Assembly (NCBI GenBank): GCA_003452965.1
Contig: DMMW01000080.1
Location: forward strand, 5,278 to 24,111
Direction: 5' to 3'
DNA: 18,834 bases
Origin: Elusimicrobiota bacterium
GTDB taxonomy: Bacteria > Elusimicrobiota > UBA8919
A program made the translations under genes and the position numbers. The notes beneath the pieces were generated by a model. It had not been told where the DNA came from, searched no databases, and worked only from the letters and a program-made list of their open reading frames with translations. Position 1 is the stretch's first letter. The number at the start of each line of letters is the position of its first letter. Below, in pieces: positions 1 through 6,017 of this stretch.

Positions 1-23
1 AACGCAAGTTAACGCAAGTTAAC
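1..23. repeat. 10-bp tandem repeat at window edge
   Basis: The unit AACGCAAGTT occurs twice in a row and is followed by AAC, so at least 2.3 copies are visible. The array starts at base 1 and may continue outside the window. No gene overlaps it. Confidence 0.6.
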
Positions 24-60
24 CTTACTGTGAAAAACATGAAAGTTTATCATTTTATGG

Positions 61-82
61 GATTGCTTCGGTCACCAATGAC
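61..82. repeat. Decayed partial copy of the 460-526 palindromic repeat
   Basis: GATTGCTTCGGTCA at 61-74 matches GATTACTTCGGTCA inside the repeat at 460-526 with one difference, and AATGAC at 77-82 matches that repeat's outer end. The 13 bases lying between these blocks in the fuller copy are replaced here by about two. It lies just past the stop codon of the small membrane protein gene. It reads as an internally deleted copy of the same dispersed element. Confidence 0.5.
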
Positions 83-98
83 GATAGGTAAACAGAGG

Positions 99-332
99 TT
101 AAGAAATTATTCCTATTGCAACTGTAATATAACCGCCTACAAGAAGAAATGGTGATATGATACTTGCCCAATTATCACCTTGGGGATTTGTTTTTGTCAA
201 TATTATATATCCAAGTATAAGAATACCTATACCGACAAAAATAATTGTTTTCCCCCTTTTTGAAAGCATTTTTTCCTGATTCTGGGATGGTTGAATAACT
301 TTTGTTTTAGTTAGATTTTGCTTATTTTTCAT
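99..332 (-). CDS. Small two-helix membrane protein, DUF3098-like
   Basis: A 77-residue protein with a basic, Gln/Lys-rich N-terminus (about 1-28) and two hydrophobic helices at about 29-45 and 57-76, joined by a short polar loop containing NPQGDNW. The arrangement of the helices, with an SPFLLVGGY stretch starting the second one, resembles the DUF3098 family of small membrane proteins, which has no known function; this is from memory of the family pattern. The start at 332 is preferred over the ATG at 341 because AGGAG at 346-342 sits directly against the upstream ATG but about 9 bases from the inner one. It is the last gene on this strand in the window, 312 bases beyond rubredoxin, and there is no sign that it shares a function with it. 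Confidence 0.7.
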   Translation of the reverse strand: MKNKQNLTKTKVIQPSQNQEKMLSKRGKTIIFVGIGILILGYIILTKTNPQGDNWASIISPFLLVGGYITVAIGIIS

Positions 333-644
333 CTTTAGCATCTCCTATTTTATCCTAACGTTATGTCAAAAACTTTGATTTTTTTGTTTTTCATTTATAT
401 AATTCATTAACGATAAAATAATCAACAAATTTTCACTTCGTCGCTCCCCCAGTTGCGTCGTCATTGCGACCCGTACGGGGTGGCAATCTCCGAGATTACT
501 TCGGTCATGAACTCCCTCGTAATGACAGCACTTTTATTAAATCCTTTAAAAAATTCATTATTTTTATCATTTCCTGCTTTTTCATGATTTTTCATAATAT
601 TTTTGATATTACCTTATCAGTTCACAGAACATAAACGGATTATC
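333..644. other. Non-coding stretch with a dispersed repeat
   Basis: Between rubredoxin and the small membrane protein gene, this stretch holds the palindromic repeat at 460-526 flanked by AT-rich sequence. A 44-codon minus-strand frame (461-595) runs into the repeat and ends there; it lacks a well-placed ribosome binding site. No convincing terminator was found. Confidence 0.6.
460..526. repeat. Dispersed palindromic repeat (REP/MITE-like)
   Basis: The outer ends GTCATTGCGAC (460-470) and CTCGTAATGAC (516-526) are inverted copies differing by two bases. Inside are a perfect 10-bp palindrome CCCGTACGGG (470-479) and a second dyad, GCAATCTC/GAGATTAC (483-498). The local base composition is much more GC-rich than its surroundings. 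This matches a widespread class of short palindromic intergenic repeats built on GTCATTGCGA...AATCTC modules. It encodes nothing and would fold as a branched hairpin on either strand. A decayed relative lies at 61-82. Confidence 0.75.
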
Positions 645-803
645 TTATATCTTTTCAAACATATCTTTAGTTGCGCCGCATTCCGGACATATCCAATCTT
701 CCGGAAGCTCTTCAAATTTTACACCAGGTTTTATGTTCTGAGAAGTATCTCCTACAGCAGGATCATATACCCAGCCACATACAACACATTTCCATTTTTC
801 CAT
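645..803 (-). CDS. Rubredoxin
   Basis: A 52-residue protein with the complete rubredoxin signature: C6-V-V-C9-G-W-V-Y-D-P in the N-terminal knuckle and W37-I-C39-P-E-C42-G in the C-terminal knuckle. The four cysteines bind one iron atom and the length is typical of the family. It is a small cytoplasmic one-electron carrier. In anaerobes it commonly passes electrons to rubrerythrin, superoxide reductase or flavodiiron oxygen reductase. A G-run (GGGGG) ends five bases before the ATG and acts as ribosome binding site. It lies 93 bases past the 50-residue membrane protein gene and in the same direction as the rubrerythrin-like gene at 1354-1809, its likely electron partner. The gene is too short for most length-filtered gene calls but the family assignment is secure. 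Confidence 0.96.
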   Translation of the reverse strand: MEKWKCVVCGWVYDPAVGDTSQNIKPGVKFEELPEDWICPECGATKDMFEKI

Positions 804-896
804 ATAAACCCCCATTAACTACAATCAGAAATACTCACATTTTGCATTTAAACACCTTGTATTGCCCGTTATTTCAATAAAAACCCATTGCACCTA

Positions 897-1049
897 TTAT
901 TTTATGAATATTAATAAAATAATCGCTATTACAGCCATTTTCTTATGTATTTTAACTTTCAATTTATAACCAAGAATCGCGGTTATAATTATTGATATAA
1001 AACCTAAAATACCAAACCATATAAAAAGCGGTTTACTTAATATCATCAT
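897..1049 (-). CDS. 50-residue two-helix membrane microprotein
   Basis: The frame opens with ATGATG and encodes 50 residues: a first hydrophobic helix at about 7-28, a short basic loop (KLKVKIHKK, about 29-37) and a second helix at about 38-49. The stop codon TGA of the upstream YHS lipoprotein lies inside this ATG (ATGATGA arrangement, four-base overlap), which is typical of translational coupling and is the main reason to believe the gene is real. I do not recognise a family. The loop with K-x-H-K-K before a helix resembles the haem-protein-like pattern of small membrane domains, but there is no second conserved histidine. A role beside the YHS metal-binding lipoprotein, such as an anchor or partner, is inference only. 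Confidence 0.6.
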   Translation of the reverse strand: MMILSKPLFIWFGILGFISIIITAILGYKLKVKIHKKMAVIAIILLIFIK

Positions 1050-1354
1050 TTTGAATATTTCTCCGGTTCTGATTTAAACTTAGAAATACATTCCGGACAA
1101 CAAAAATAAAATATTTTTTCTTTATACTTCACTGCTTTTGTATCTTTTCCAACAATAACTTTATCTCCCATAACAGGACAACGTTCAACAGTATTATATT
1201 CGCTCTGCGGCGGGATAAAATCTGTAATAACATCCGAATCGGTTAAAACTTTATAGTGTCCGGAATCATTACTATTTTTTTCAATTTCAATTTTTTTACA
1301 ACCATAAATAAATAATATATAAAAAAGCAAAAATAAAATAAATTTGTTCATCAT
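1046..1354 (-). CDS. YHS-domain lipoprotein, probable metal-binding
   Basis: A 102-residue protein. Residues 3-18 form a hydrophobic signal peptide ending in I-Y-G-C19, a lipobox with an unusual tyrosine at -2; Cys19 would be lipidated. Residues 57-101 form a YHS domain: C59-P-V-M-G-D at its start, a central YKEKIFYFC segment, then C85-C86-P-E-C89 and a closing F-x-x-x-P-x-x-Y. YHS domains bind heavy metals in copper ATPases and related proteins, so a periplasmic or extracytoplasmic metal-binding role is likely; the metal is unknown. The start codon overlaps the stop of the rubrerythrin-like gene (TAATG) and the stop overlaps the next start, so it is translationally coupled on both sides. An extra adjacent cysteine (CCPEC) is less common in the family. 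Confidence 0.85.
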   Translation of the reverse strand: MMNKFILFLLFYILFIYGCKKIEIEKNSNDSGHYKVLTDSDVITDFIPPQSEYNTVERCPVMGDKVIVGKDTKAVKYKEKIFYFCCPECISKFKSEPEKYSK

Positions 1355-1809
1355 TATTGTTTCTTAAGTAATTCCCATAATCTTAAAAAATGCTTTCTTT
1401 CTTCTTCTATAATTCCGTCAAGTATTTTTTTATCGTCGTCATGAACAAAATTCTTAGATTCGCTGTAATACAATATAGAATCTTTTTCAATGTCCAAAGC
1501 AAAACGAATGGCTTCAGTAGGTTCTTTTATTCTAGGTAATTTCTTATTGAATATTTTAGTATCGGCATACGCTCTGAGATAGGAAAAATAATCGTCATTA
1601 TATAATTCAGGTGGATTATAATTTTCTACTTTTTTCAAAAAACTCTCAAACACTTTTTTATGTTCTAATTCCTGGTCTGCAAGATCCGAGAAAAGAGTTT
1701 TTATTCTCTCATCAGGAATTAGTTTGACTGATTCACGATAAAACTTTTCACCGTTCTTTTCTATTTGAATGGCAAATTCAATCATTTCGCTTGTTTTGAA
1801 TACATTCAT
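1354..1809 (-). CDS. Rubrerythrin-like ferritin-fold diiron protein
   Basis: A 151-residue four-helix protein with two repeated E...ExxH halves. The first half has I-E17-K-N-G-E-K-F-Y and D-Q-E47-L-E-H50; the second has I-E108-K-D-S-I-L-Y-Y and E-E-E-R-K-H140-F. These are the usual carboxylate and histidine ligands of a diiron site. The protein lacks the C-terminal rubredoxin domain of classical rubrerythrin, so electrons would have to come from a separate carrier; the rubredoxin at 645-803 is an obvious candidate. Family members reduce hydrogen peroxide in the cytoplasm of anaerobes. AAGGCGG precedes the ATG by about six bases. It lies 19 bases after the zinc-ribbon gene and shares one base with the YHS lipoprotein start. 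The peroxidase role follows from the family and is not proved here. Confidence 0.88.
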   Translation of the reverse strand: MNVFKTSEMIEFAIQIEKNGEKFYRESVKLIPDERIKTLFSDLADQELEHKKVFESFLKKVENYNPPELYNDDYFSYLRAYADTKIFNKKLPRIKEPTEAIRFALDIEKDSILYYSESKNFVHDDDKKILDGIIEEERKHFLRLWELLKKQ

Positions 1810-1828
1810 TTAATTCCGCCTTAAATCT

Positions 1829-2011
1829 CTATTTTTTCTTTTTTATCCATAATGTCGATATGCCGCAATTCTGACATTCGCCAAATCTCTGCCCTTTCTT
1901 TAATTTCACCTCTTCAGTACCGCTTTCAGTTCCGCATACATGACAATAATAATTACTTTCCTCTTTTACTTTCTCACCAGGCTTATTATATTTTATCGGT
2001 ATTTTTTTCAT
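1829..2011 (-). CDS. Small zinc-ribbon protein
   Basis: A 60-residue cytoplasmic protein with two CxxC knuckles, C23-H-V-C26 and C46-Q-N-C49, 19 residues apart, which is the layout of a zinc ribbon or a rubredoxin-like iron site. Both ends are lysine-rich (the last four residues are KKKK), which would allow nucleic acid or acidic-partner contact. I do not recognise a named family. A strong ribosome binding site, GGAGGGG, lies two bases before the ATG. It is the first gene after the promoter at 2032-2059 and leads the rubrerythrin-like/YHS/microprotein group, so it may be the redox or metal sensor or an accessory carrier of that group; this is inference. Confidence 0.75.
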   Translation of the reverse strand: MKKIPIKYNKPGEKVKEESNYYCHVCGTESGTEEVKLKKGQRFGECQNCGISTLWIKKKK

Positions 2012-2031
2012 ACCCCTCCGACTTTAAAAAT

Positions 2032-2059
2032 ATTCTACAAAAATAAACAAAATTGTCAA
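2032..2059 (-). promoter_or_regulatory. Sigma-70-type promoter for the zinc-ribbon/rubrerythrin operon
   Basis: On the minus strand a perfect -35 box TTGACA (2059-2054) is followed by a 16-base spacer and a -10 box TAGAAT (2037-2032), five of six consensus bases. It lies between the stop of the oxidoreductase beta subunit (2097) and the zinc-ribbon start (2011), leaving a short leader with the ribosome binding site. This separates the redox-protection genes from the oxidoreductase operon upstream. Confidence 0.65.
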
Positions 2060-2096
2060 GCAAATGAGTAATCCTAAAAACCAATTTTATTTATCA

Positions 2097-2936
2097 TTAT
2101 TCAAATGTTTTCAATAATTCTTTTAAAACGGCTTTATCCAAAACCGGTTTTTGTTCAAGATTATAATCAATATCCGGAAATATAGGCTTATTATTTACAT
2201 ACAAAATACCGGTTGGAATTTTTTCTTTATTTTCACCCGCTTTTTTAAATGCTGCATCTCTATCGTTTGGATTGTATTCTTTGGTCAGTCTATACACTTT
2301 ATCTTTATACCAAGGAACCTGATGAACCCCAAAAGTCAAACATGGCTGGATAATATCTATTAATGAAAATCCTTTATATCTTATTCCTAAAGTTATTAAT
2401 TCTGATAGAAAATCCAAATCACCCGCAAAACCTCTTGCAACAAACGAACAGTTCATCGCAATTGCCAAAACAAGAGGATTCATCGGCTCTTCTATTACGC
2501 CGTCAAATTGCAGTTTTGTTTTAATTCCTAACTCAGTAGTTGGCGATGCCTGTCCTTTTGTAAGAGCGTATACTCCATTATTATGAACAATTACTGTTAT
2601 ATCCGGATTCCTGCGAAAAGCGTGCAGCAGATGATTTCCACCCTCGCCGTACATATCGCCATCACCCGCCACCGCTATCACCGTCAGCTTTGGATTCACA
2701 GCTTTTATTGCAGTGGCAACGGGTAGCGTACGCCCGTGAAGTCCGTTAAAAACATTGCAATTTATGTAATGCGGCAACTTTCCAGCCTGACCTATCCCGG
2801 AAACTATAACAATATCCTGTGGTCTAATATCAAGTTTTACAAAAGCATTTTTTACAGCCGTTAAAATACTAAAATTGCTGCAACCTGGGCACCAAGCCGA
2901 ACTAACATTGTTTTTAAAATCCTCAATCTTTGCCAT
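2097..2936 (-). CDS. korB: 2-oxoacid:acceptor oxidoreductase, beta subunit (KorB type)
   Basis: A 279-residue thiamine-diphosphate subunit. Near the N-terminus is W15-C16-P-G-C19, and the TPP/Mg binding motif runs from G91-D-G-D94 to the H-N-N-G segment at 118-121. Residues 197-209 (QPCLTFGVHQVPW) are also typical of the PorB/KorB family. With the fused gamma/alpha subunit encoded just upstream it would catalyse CoA-dependent oxidative decarboxylation of a 2-oxoacid, or reductive carboxylation in reverse, exchanging electrons with ferredoxin. The start lies 14 bases inside the alpha gene, with GGAG four bases before the ATG, so translation is coupled. Substrate (2-oxoglutarate, pyruvate or a branched-chain oxoacid) cannot be settled from sequence alone; the KorA-like partner makes 2-oxoglutarate the first guess. 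Confidence 0.93.
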   Translation of the reverse strand: MAKIEDFKNNVSSAWCPGCSNFSILTAVKNAFVKLDIRPQDIVIVSGIGQAGKLPHYINCNVFNGLHGRTLPVATAIKAVNPKLTVIAVAGDGDMYGEGGNHLLHAFRRNPDITVIVHNNGVYALTKGQASPTTELGIKTKLQFDGVIEEPMNPLVLAIAMNCSFVARGFAGDLDFLSELITLGIRYKGFSLIDIIQPCLTFGVHQVPWYKDKVYRLTKEYNPNDRDAAFKKAGENKEKIPTGILYVNNKPIFPDIDYNLEQKPVLDKAVLKELLKTFE

Positions 2937-4617
2937 ATTTCTCCGTAATTATTCTTGTTATTTCATCTTCAGTAAACGGTAATCCGTTATACTTCAAAAT
3001 TTTATAATCGACTACTACGCCTTTTTCTTCAAGCAGACCGGCAAATTGTCCGTTAAAATTATTTTCAACTACAACTATTTTAAACTTCTTTTCTTTATTT
3101 AATAACACTATCGGAACTTTAAGAGGCCATATTTCACTAAAATTTATAATTGTCGTTTTTATGCCTTTAGCCGTCAGCATTTTAGTCGATTCTAAAGTTA
3201 TTCCGTAGTTAGAACCCCAACTTACAAGAACAATATCCGAATCATAAATATTATTTGGAACAACGACTCTCATTTCTTCTATCATAGAACAATATTTTTT
3301 CCATCGTTTCTCCACCATTAGTTTTCTAATTATATCATTTTCCGTCATATGTCCGTACTGGTCATGTTCGTCAGAATCGTCTATAACTAAATTCCCGCTT
3401 TCACCCGGTTTTAATCTGGGTGAAATTCCATTATCGGTAAGCATATATTTTTTGAATTCACCATTTATGTTTTCGGGTTTAGAAAAGTAATCATTCAATT
3501 TAATACTATCTATATCAAAATTATCTACCGTCCAATATGAATCTGCAAGATATTGGTCGGTTAAAACTATTGCCGGCACTCTATATTTCTGACTAACCTC
3601 AAATGCTTTAATCATTAAATTGAATGCCTCTACAGGATTTGAAGGTGCAAATATAAATCTTGGGAACTCACCATGTGCTGCATTAAGTGCAAAATTCAAA
3701 TCGCCCTGCTCTGTTCTTGTGGGAAGACCAGTTGCGGGACCGGGTCGCTGACCTAAAACAATGACAATAGGCGTCTCTGTCATAGCAGCTAAAGACAACC
3801 CTTCTACCATAAGTGAAAATCCACCGCCGCTAGTAGCAGTTAATGACCTTACGCCGGCATAACTTGCTCCTATTGCCATATTTATAGCAGCAATCTCATC
3901 TTCCGCTTGTTCGGTTAATATACCGGTTTTGTGTGACGTTTCGGAAAGATATGTAATTATACCGGTTGATGGTGTCATAGGATAAGCAGCCATAAATCGG
4001 CAATCCGCCGCAATAGCGCCTAAAGCTACCGCTTCATTACCTGTTAATACCATTTTTGCGGAACCATTTTTAGTTTCAATTTTTTGTCTGCAATTGATGC
4101 AATTCTCTTCAATCCACTTATACGAATGCTTTGCAACAATAATGTTTCTATTTGCAATATTTTCACTTTTCTTAGTGAATTCTTGTCTTAAAACATTTTC
4201 AACTTTTTCAATCGGCAATCCTATAACCGCCCACACCGCCCCTATAGCAGCTGCATTTGCATAAATCTTGTTCTCACCTATTTCCATTGCAATTTTTTTT
4301 AATGGAATATTTATAATATTTCTGTCAGTCTCATCTTCAGCCAAAACAATGCCGTCTTGTTTAATCAACGGCATATAAATATCGGTATTTGTCTTATCAA
4401 GCGAAACAAGAATATCGTACTTATCAGGCAATGATTTTACTGGTTCATCACTTAATATCAATCGCGAAGATGTTTCCCCGCCCCTGATACGTGATTGAAA
4501 ATCCTGCCATGCAAAAACATAATATCCTGACCTTACAATAGCTTTTGCCAAAATAAAACATACGGTCTGTATCCCCTGCCCTGCTTGTCCGCAAATAATA
4601 ACTGATTTCTTATACAT
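2923..4617 (-). CDS. korA: 2-oxoacid:acceptor oxidoreductase, fused gamma/alpha subunit (KorA type)
   Basis: A 564-residue fusion. Residues 1-170 are the gamma domain (G10-Q-A-G-Q-G-I, then R45-G-G-E-T). A short linker holds C173-I-N-C176. The alpha domain follows, with Y212-P-M-T-P-S-T-G and R291-P-G-P-A-T-G-L-P-T-R-T-E-Q-G-D, both diagnostic of this superfamily. The longest frame begins at a GTG at 4635, but AAGGA lies about six bases before the ATG at 4617, so that start is used. It follows the ferritin stop by 14 bases and overlaps korB. No delta subunit with two 4Fe-4S clusters is present nearby, so an external ferredoxin must take the electrons. The enzyme is cytoplasmic and normally oxygen-sensitive, which fits the ferritin and rubrerythrin neighbours. 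Confidence 0.93.
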   Translation of the reverse strand: MYKKSVIICGQAGQGIQTVCFILAKAIVRSGYYVFAWQDFQSRIRGGETSSRLILSDEPVKSLPDKYDILVSLDKTNTDIYMPLIKQDGIVLAEDETDRNIINIPLKKIAMEIGENKIYANAAAIGAVWAVIGLPIEKVENVLRQEFTKKSENIANRNIIVAKHSYKWIEENCINCRQKIETKNGSAKMVLTGNEAVALGAIAADCRFMAAYPMTPSTGIITYLSETSHKTGILTEQAEDEIAAINMAIGASYAGVRSLTATSGGGFSLMVEGLSLAAMTETPIVIVLGQRPGPATGLPTRTEQGDLNFALNAAHGEFPRFIFAPSNPVEAFNLMIKAFEVSQKYRVPAIVLTDQYLADSYWTVDNFDIDSIKLNDYFSKPENINGEFKKYMLTDNGISPRLKPGESGNLVIDDSDEHDQYGHMTENDIIRKLMVEKRWKKYCSMIEEMRVVVPNNIYDSDIVLVSWGSNYGITLESTKMLTAKGIKTTIINFSEIWPLKVPIVLLNKEKKFKIVVVENNFNGQFAGLLEEKGVVVDYKILKYNGLPFTEDEITRIITEKYGKD

Positions 4618-4631
4618 ATAATCCTTGTATG

Positions 4632-5111
4632 TCACATTACTATTATTTCTGCAAATTCACCGTCTATCATTGATAAACTGCTTTTTCCTTCTTTAACAAA
4701 CTTTAGTTTCTGTGCAATTTCATTTGTCTGTATTTCGTCTTTTTCTTGTTCCTTTAAAAACCACTTTAATTCATTATACGTTTCTTTGTCTTTTCTTTTA
4801 GCTACCAAATCTGTAAGTTCATTTATTAAATTTGAAGCTTTTTTCTTATGGCTAAAAATATCGTCAAAAGCCTCTAATGGCGACGACCACTTTTTCGGAG
4901 ATACCGATACCTTTGCTCCGCTCTTGACTATGTAATAATAGAACTTCATTGCATGGCTAAGTTCCCTTTTCGCTTGCACTTTTAACCAGTTTGAAAAACC
5001 CTTTAAAGTTCTTTTTTCAAAAAATGCCGACATTGACAAATAAAAATACGCCGAATACAATTCTGCATTAATCTGTTTGTTTAACTCGTTCAAAACATTT
5101 TCCTTTAGCAT
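4632..5111 (-). CDS. ftnA: Ferritin (non-haem, FtnA type) with altered ferroxidase site
   Basis: A 159-residue ferritin monomer aligned by eye to E. coli FtnA. Conserved are E17, E50, H53 and Q122 (FtnA Q127). Altered are K89 where FtnA has E94, R49 where it has E49, K124 where it has E129 and D125 where it has E130. Thus the A iron site looks intact, while the B site loses a glutamate to lysine and the third (C) site loses two carboxylates. Ferritin cages store iron oxidised at these sites, so iron uptake may be slow or rely on another route. AAGGGGG precedes the ATG by about eight bases. The gene is 25 bases after the lipoprotein and 14 bases before korA, suggesting co-expression of iron storage with an Fe-S enzyme. 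Family is certain; the activity inference rests on a manual alignment. Confidence 0.92.
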   Translation of the reverse strand: MLKENVLNELNKQINAELYSAYFYLSMSAFFEKRTLKGFSNWLKVQAKRELSHAMKFYYYIVKSGAKVSVSPKKWSSPLEAFDDIFSHKKKASNLINELTDLVAKRKDKETYNELKWFLKEQEKDEIQTNEIAQKLKFVKEGKSSLSMIDGEFAEIIVM

Positions 5112-5136
5112 CTTCTTATCCCCCTTATAAGGATAG

Positions 5137-5754
5137 CTACCTATTCCTTAATACTTTTTGCTTAATCATAGTCTTAATAATATATTTTACATATGCTTTG
5201 ATAAACTTCTGGTCGGTACTTAAAATCTGCGTTTTTGAAGAAGCTGTCCATATCAGATCGCTTTTTCCATCAGAATAAAGATTAGTTTCCATTACAGCGT
5301 AATCATCTTCAGATACATATCCAGAAGAGCACATAATCCCAAATCCATATTCATAGTATCCTCGCCATGTACCATAAGGTGTAGCGAAATCACCGCCGGG
5401 AACACATCTATACGCAGTTTTTAAATCTACGAATCTCGTAATGAGCACCGCATTAGCACCCTGCTCTTTCATTTTTTCCGCAATAAATTCATCGTCATTT
5501 TGTTTATCTTCAGGAATAATCGTATAACTTGCAATAGCACCAGTATTTCGCTCTTTAATTCTACTAACAAAATCATCTTCTAAAAGTCTTTTTGTCACTT
5601 CCTTTTTAGCAATCGCGATAACCAAAATCTTATCCGGCTGTGATATATATGCCGACGATTTCCAAACTGCCGTGATTTTAGTGAATGCGCATCCTGAAAC
5701 AAAAATTACAGCAACCAAACTTACATAATACAAATTCTTAATAGCCAATCTCAT
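5137..5754 (-). CDS. Putative outer-envelope lipoprotein, function unknown
   Basis: A 205-residue protein with a signal peptide and lipobox V19-S-G-C22; Cys22 would be lipidated. The mature part begins with a W-K-S-S-x-Y segment, then a predicted strand (ILVIAIAK), a conserved-looking R-L-L-E-D-D-F-V helix and A-N-A-V-L-I-T-R. This order resembles a broad group of bacterial lipoproteins with an alpha/beta fold of the DUF4136 kind, but I cannot assign it firmly. Two extra cysteines fall in a Gly/Tyr-rich region (about 110-145). The longest frame starts at GTG 5763 directly against AAGGAAG; the ATG at 5754 has the correct distance from that site and is preferred. It is the first gene of the ferritin/oxidoreductase group, 25 bases ahead of ferritin. 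Confidence 0.75.
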   Translation of the reverse strand: MRLAIKNLYYVSLVAVIFVSGCAFTKITAVWKSSAYISQPDKILVIAIAKKEVTKRLLEDDFVSRIKERNTGAIASYTIIPEDKQNDDEFIAEKMKEQGANAVLITRFVDLKTAYRCVPGGDFATPYGTWRGYYEYGFGIMCSSGYVSEDDYAVMETNLYSDGKSDLIWTASSKTQILSTDQKFIKAYVKYIIKTMIKQKVLRNR

Positions 5755-5783
5755 AACATTCACCTTCCTTTTTAAATATGCTC

Positions 5784-5797
5784 TGCCAATACTGGCA
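5784..5797 (-). promoter_or_regulatory. Leader hairpin before the lipoprotein gene
   Basis: TGCCA and TGGCA (5784-5788 and 5793-5797) form a five-base stem with a four-base loop, and AATATGC/GCATATT extends an alternative longer pairing. It lies in the leader about 30 bases before the lipoprotein start and is not followed by a U-run in the direction of transcription. It could tune mRNA stability or translation; no riboswitch class is recognised. Confidence 0.35.
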
Positions 5798-5822
5798 TAT
5801 TATTAAAAAACCATGATTTTTC

Positions 5823-5903
5823 ACCCCGTAAAATAATGTTGTAAATTATTTTAATAAGTAGAATAATAATTACAATTATTATAAGATACATTATTAACGG
5901 GGT
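5823..5903. repeat. 81-bp inverted-repeat structure
   Basis: The outer arms ACCCCGTAAAATAATG (5823-5838) and CATTATTAACGGGGT (5889-5903) are inverted copies with one base difference in length. Inside them TTGTAAATTATT (5839-5850) and AATAATTACAA (5865-5875) form a second inverted pair. The whole can fold as a long, mostly AT-paired hairpin closed by a GC clamp. It lies between tamB and the lipoprotein gene, and its distal arm overlaps the candidate promoter at 5878-5906. It may be a short non-autonomous mobile element or paired operator half-sites. Confidence 0.55.
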
Positions 5904-5906
5904 CAT
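5878..5906 (-). promoter_or_regulatory. Candidate promoter for the lipoprotein/ferritin/oxidoreductase operon
   Basis: On the minus strand, TATAAT (5883-5878) is a perfect -10 box, and ATGACC (5906-5901) matches four of six -35 bases at the ideal 17-base spacing. Transcription would begin near 5870 and give a leader of about 115 bases to the ATG at 5754. The GC clamp of the 5823-5903 inverted repeat sits in the spacer. In such AT-rich sequence a TATAAT match alone is weak evidence. Confidence 0.4.
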
Positions 5907-6017
5907 AATATTTTTGAAAAGCTTAGGAATAATATACATTATTAATTATTAAAATAACATTAGAAATAAATTAAAAATTTTTAATCCACCTTCGCATCGC
6001 TATGAAGAATAGACAGG

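Noticed and set aside
460..526. CRISPR-like array
   Set aside because: There is one full palindromic unit and one decayed copy, with no regular spacer spacing and no cas genes in the window.
461..595. A 44-codon minus-strand frame between rubredoxin and the small membrane protein
   Set aside because: Its second half is encoded by the dispersed palindromic repeat, it has no well-spaced ribosome binding site and shows no recognisable motif.
603..818. Plus-strand open frames over the rubredoxin gene
   Set aside because: They are antisense to a gene with an unmistakable rubredoxin signature and have no motif of their own.
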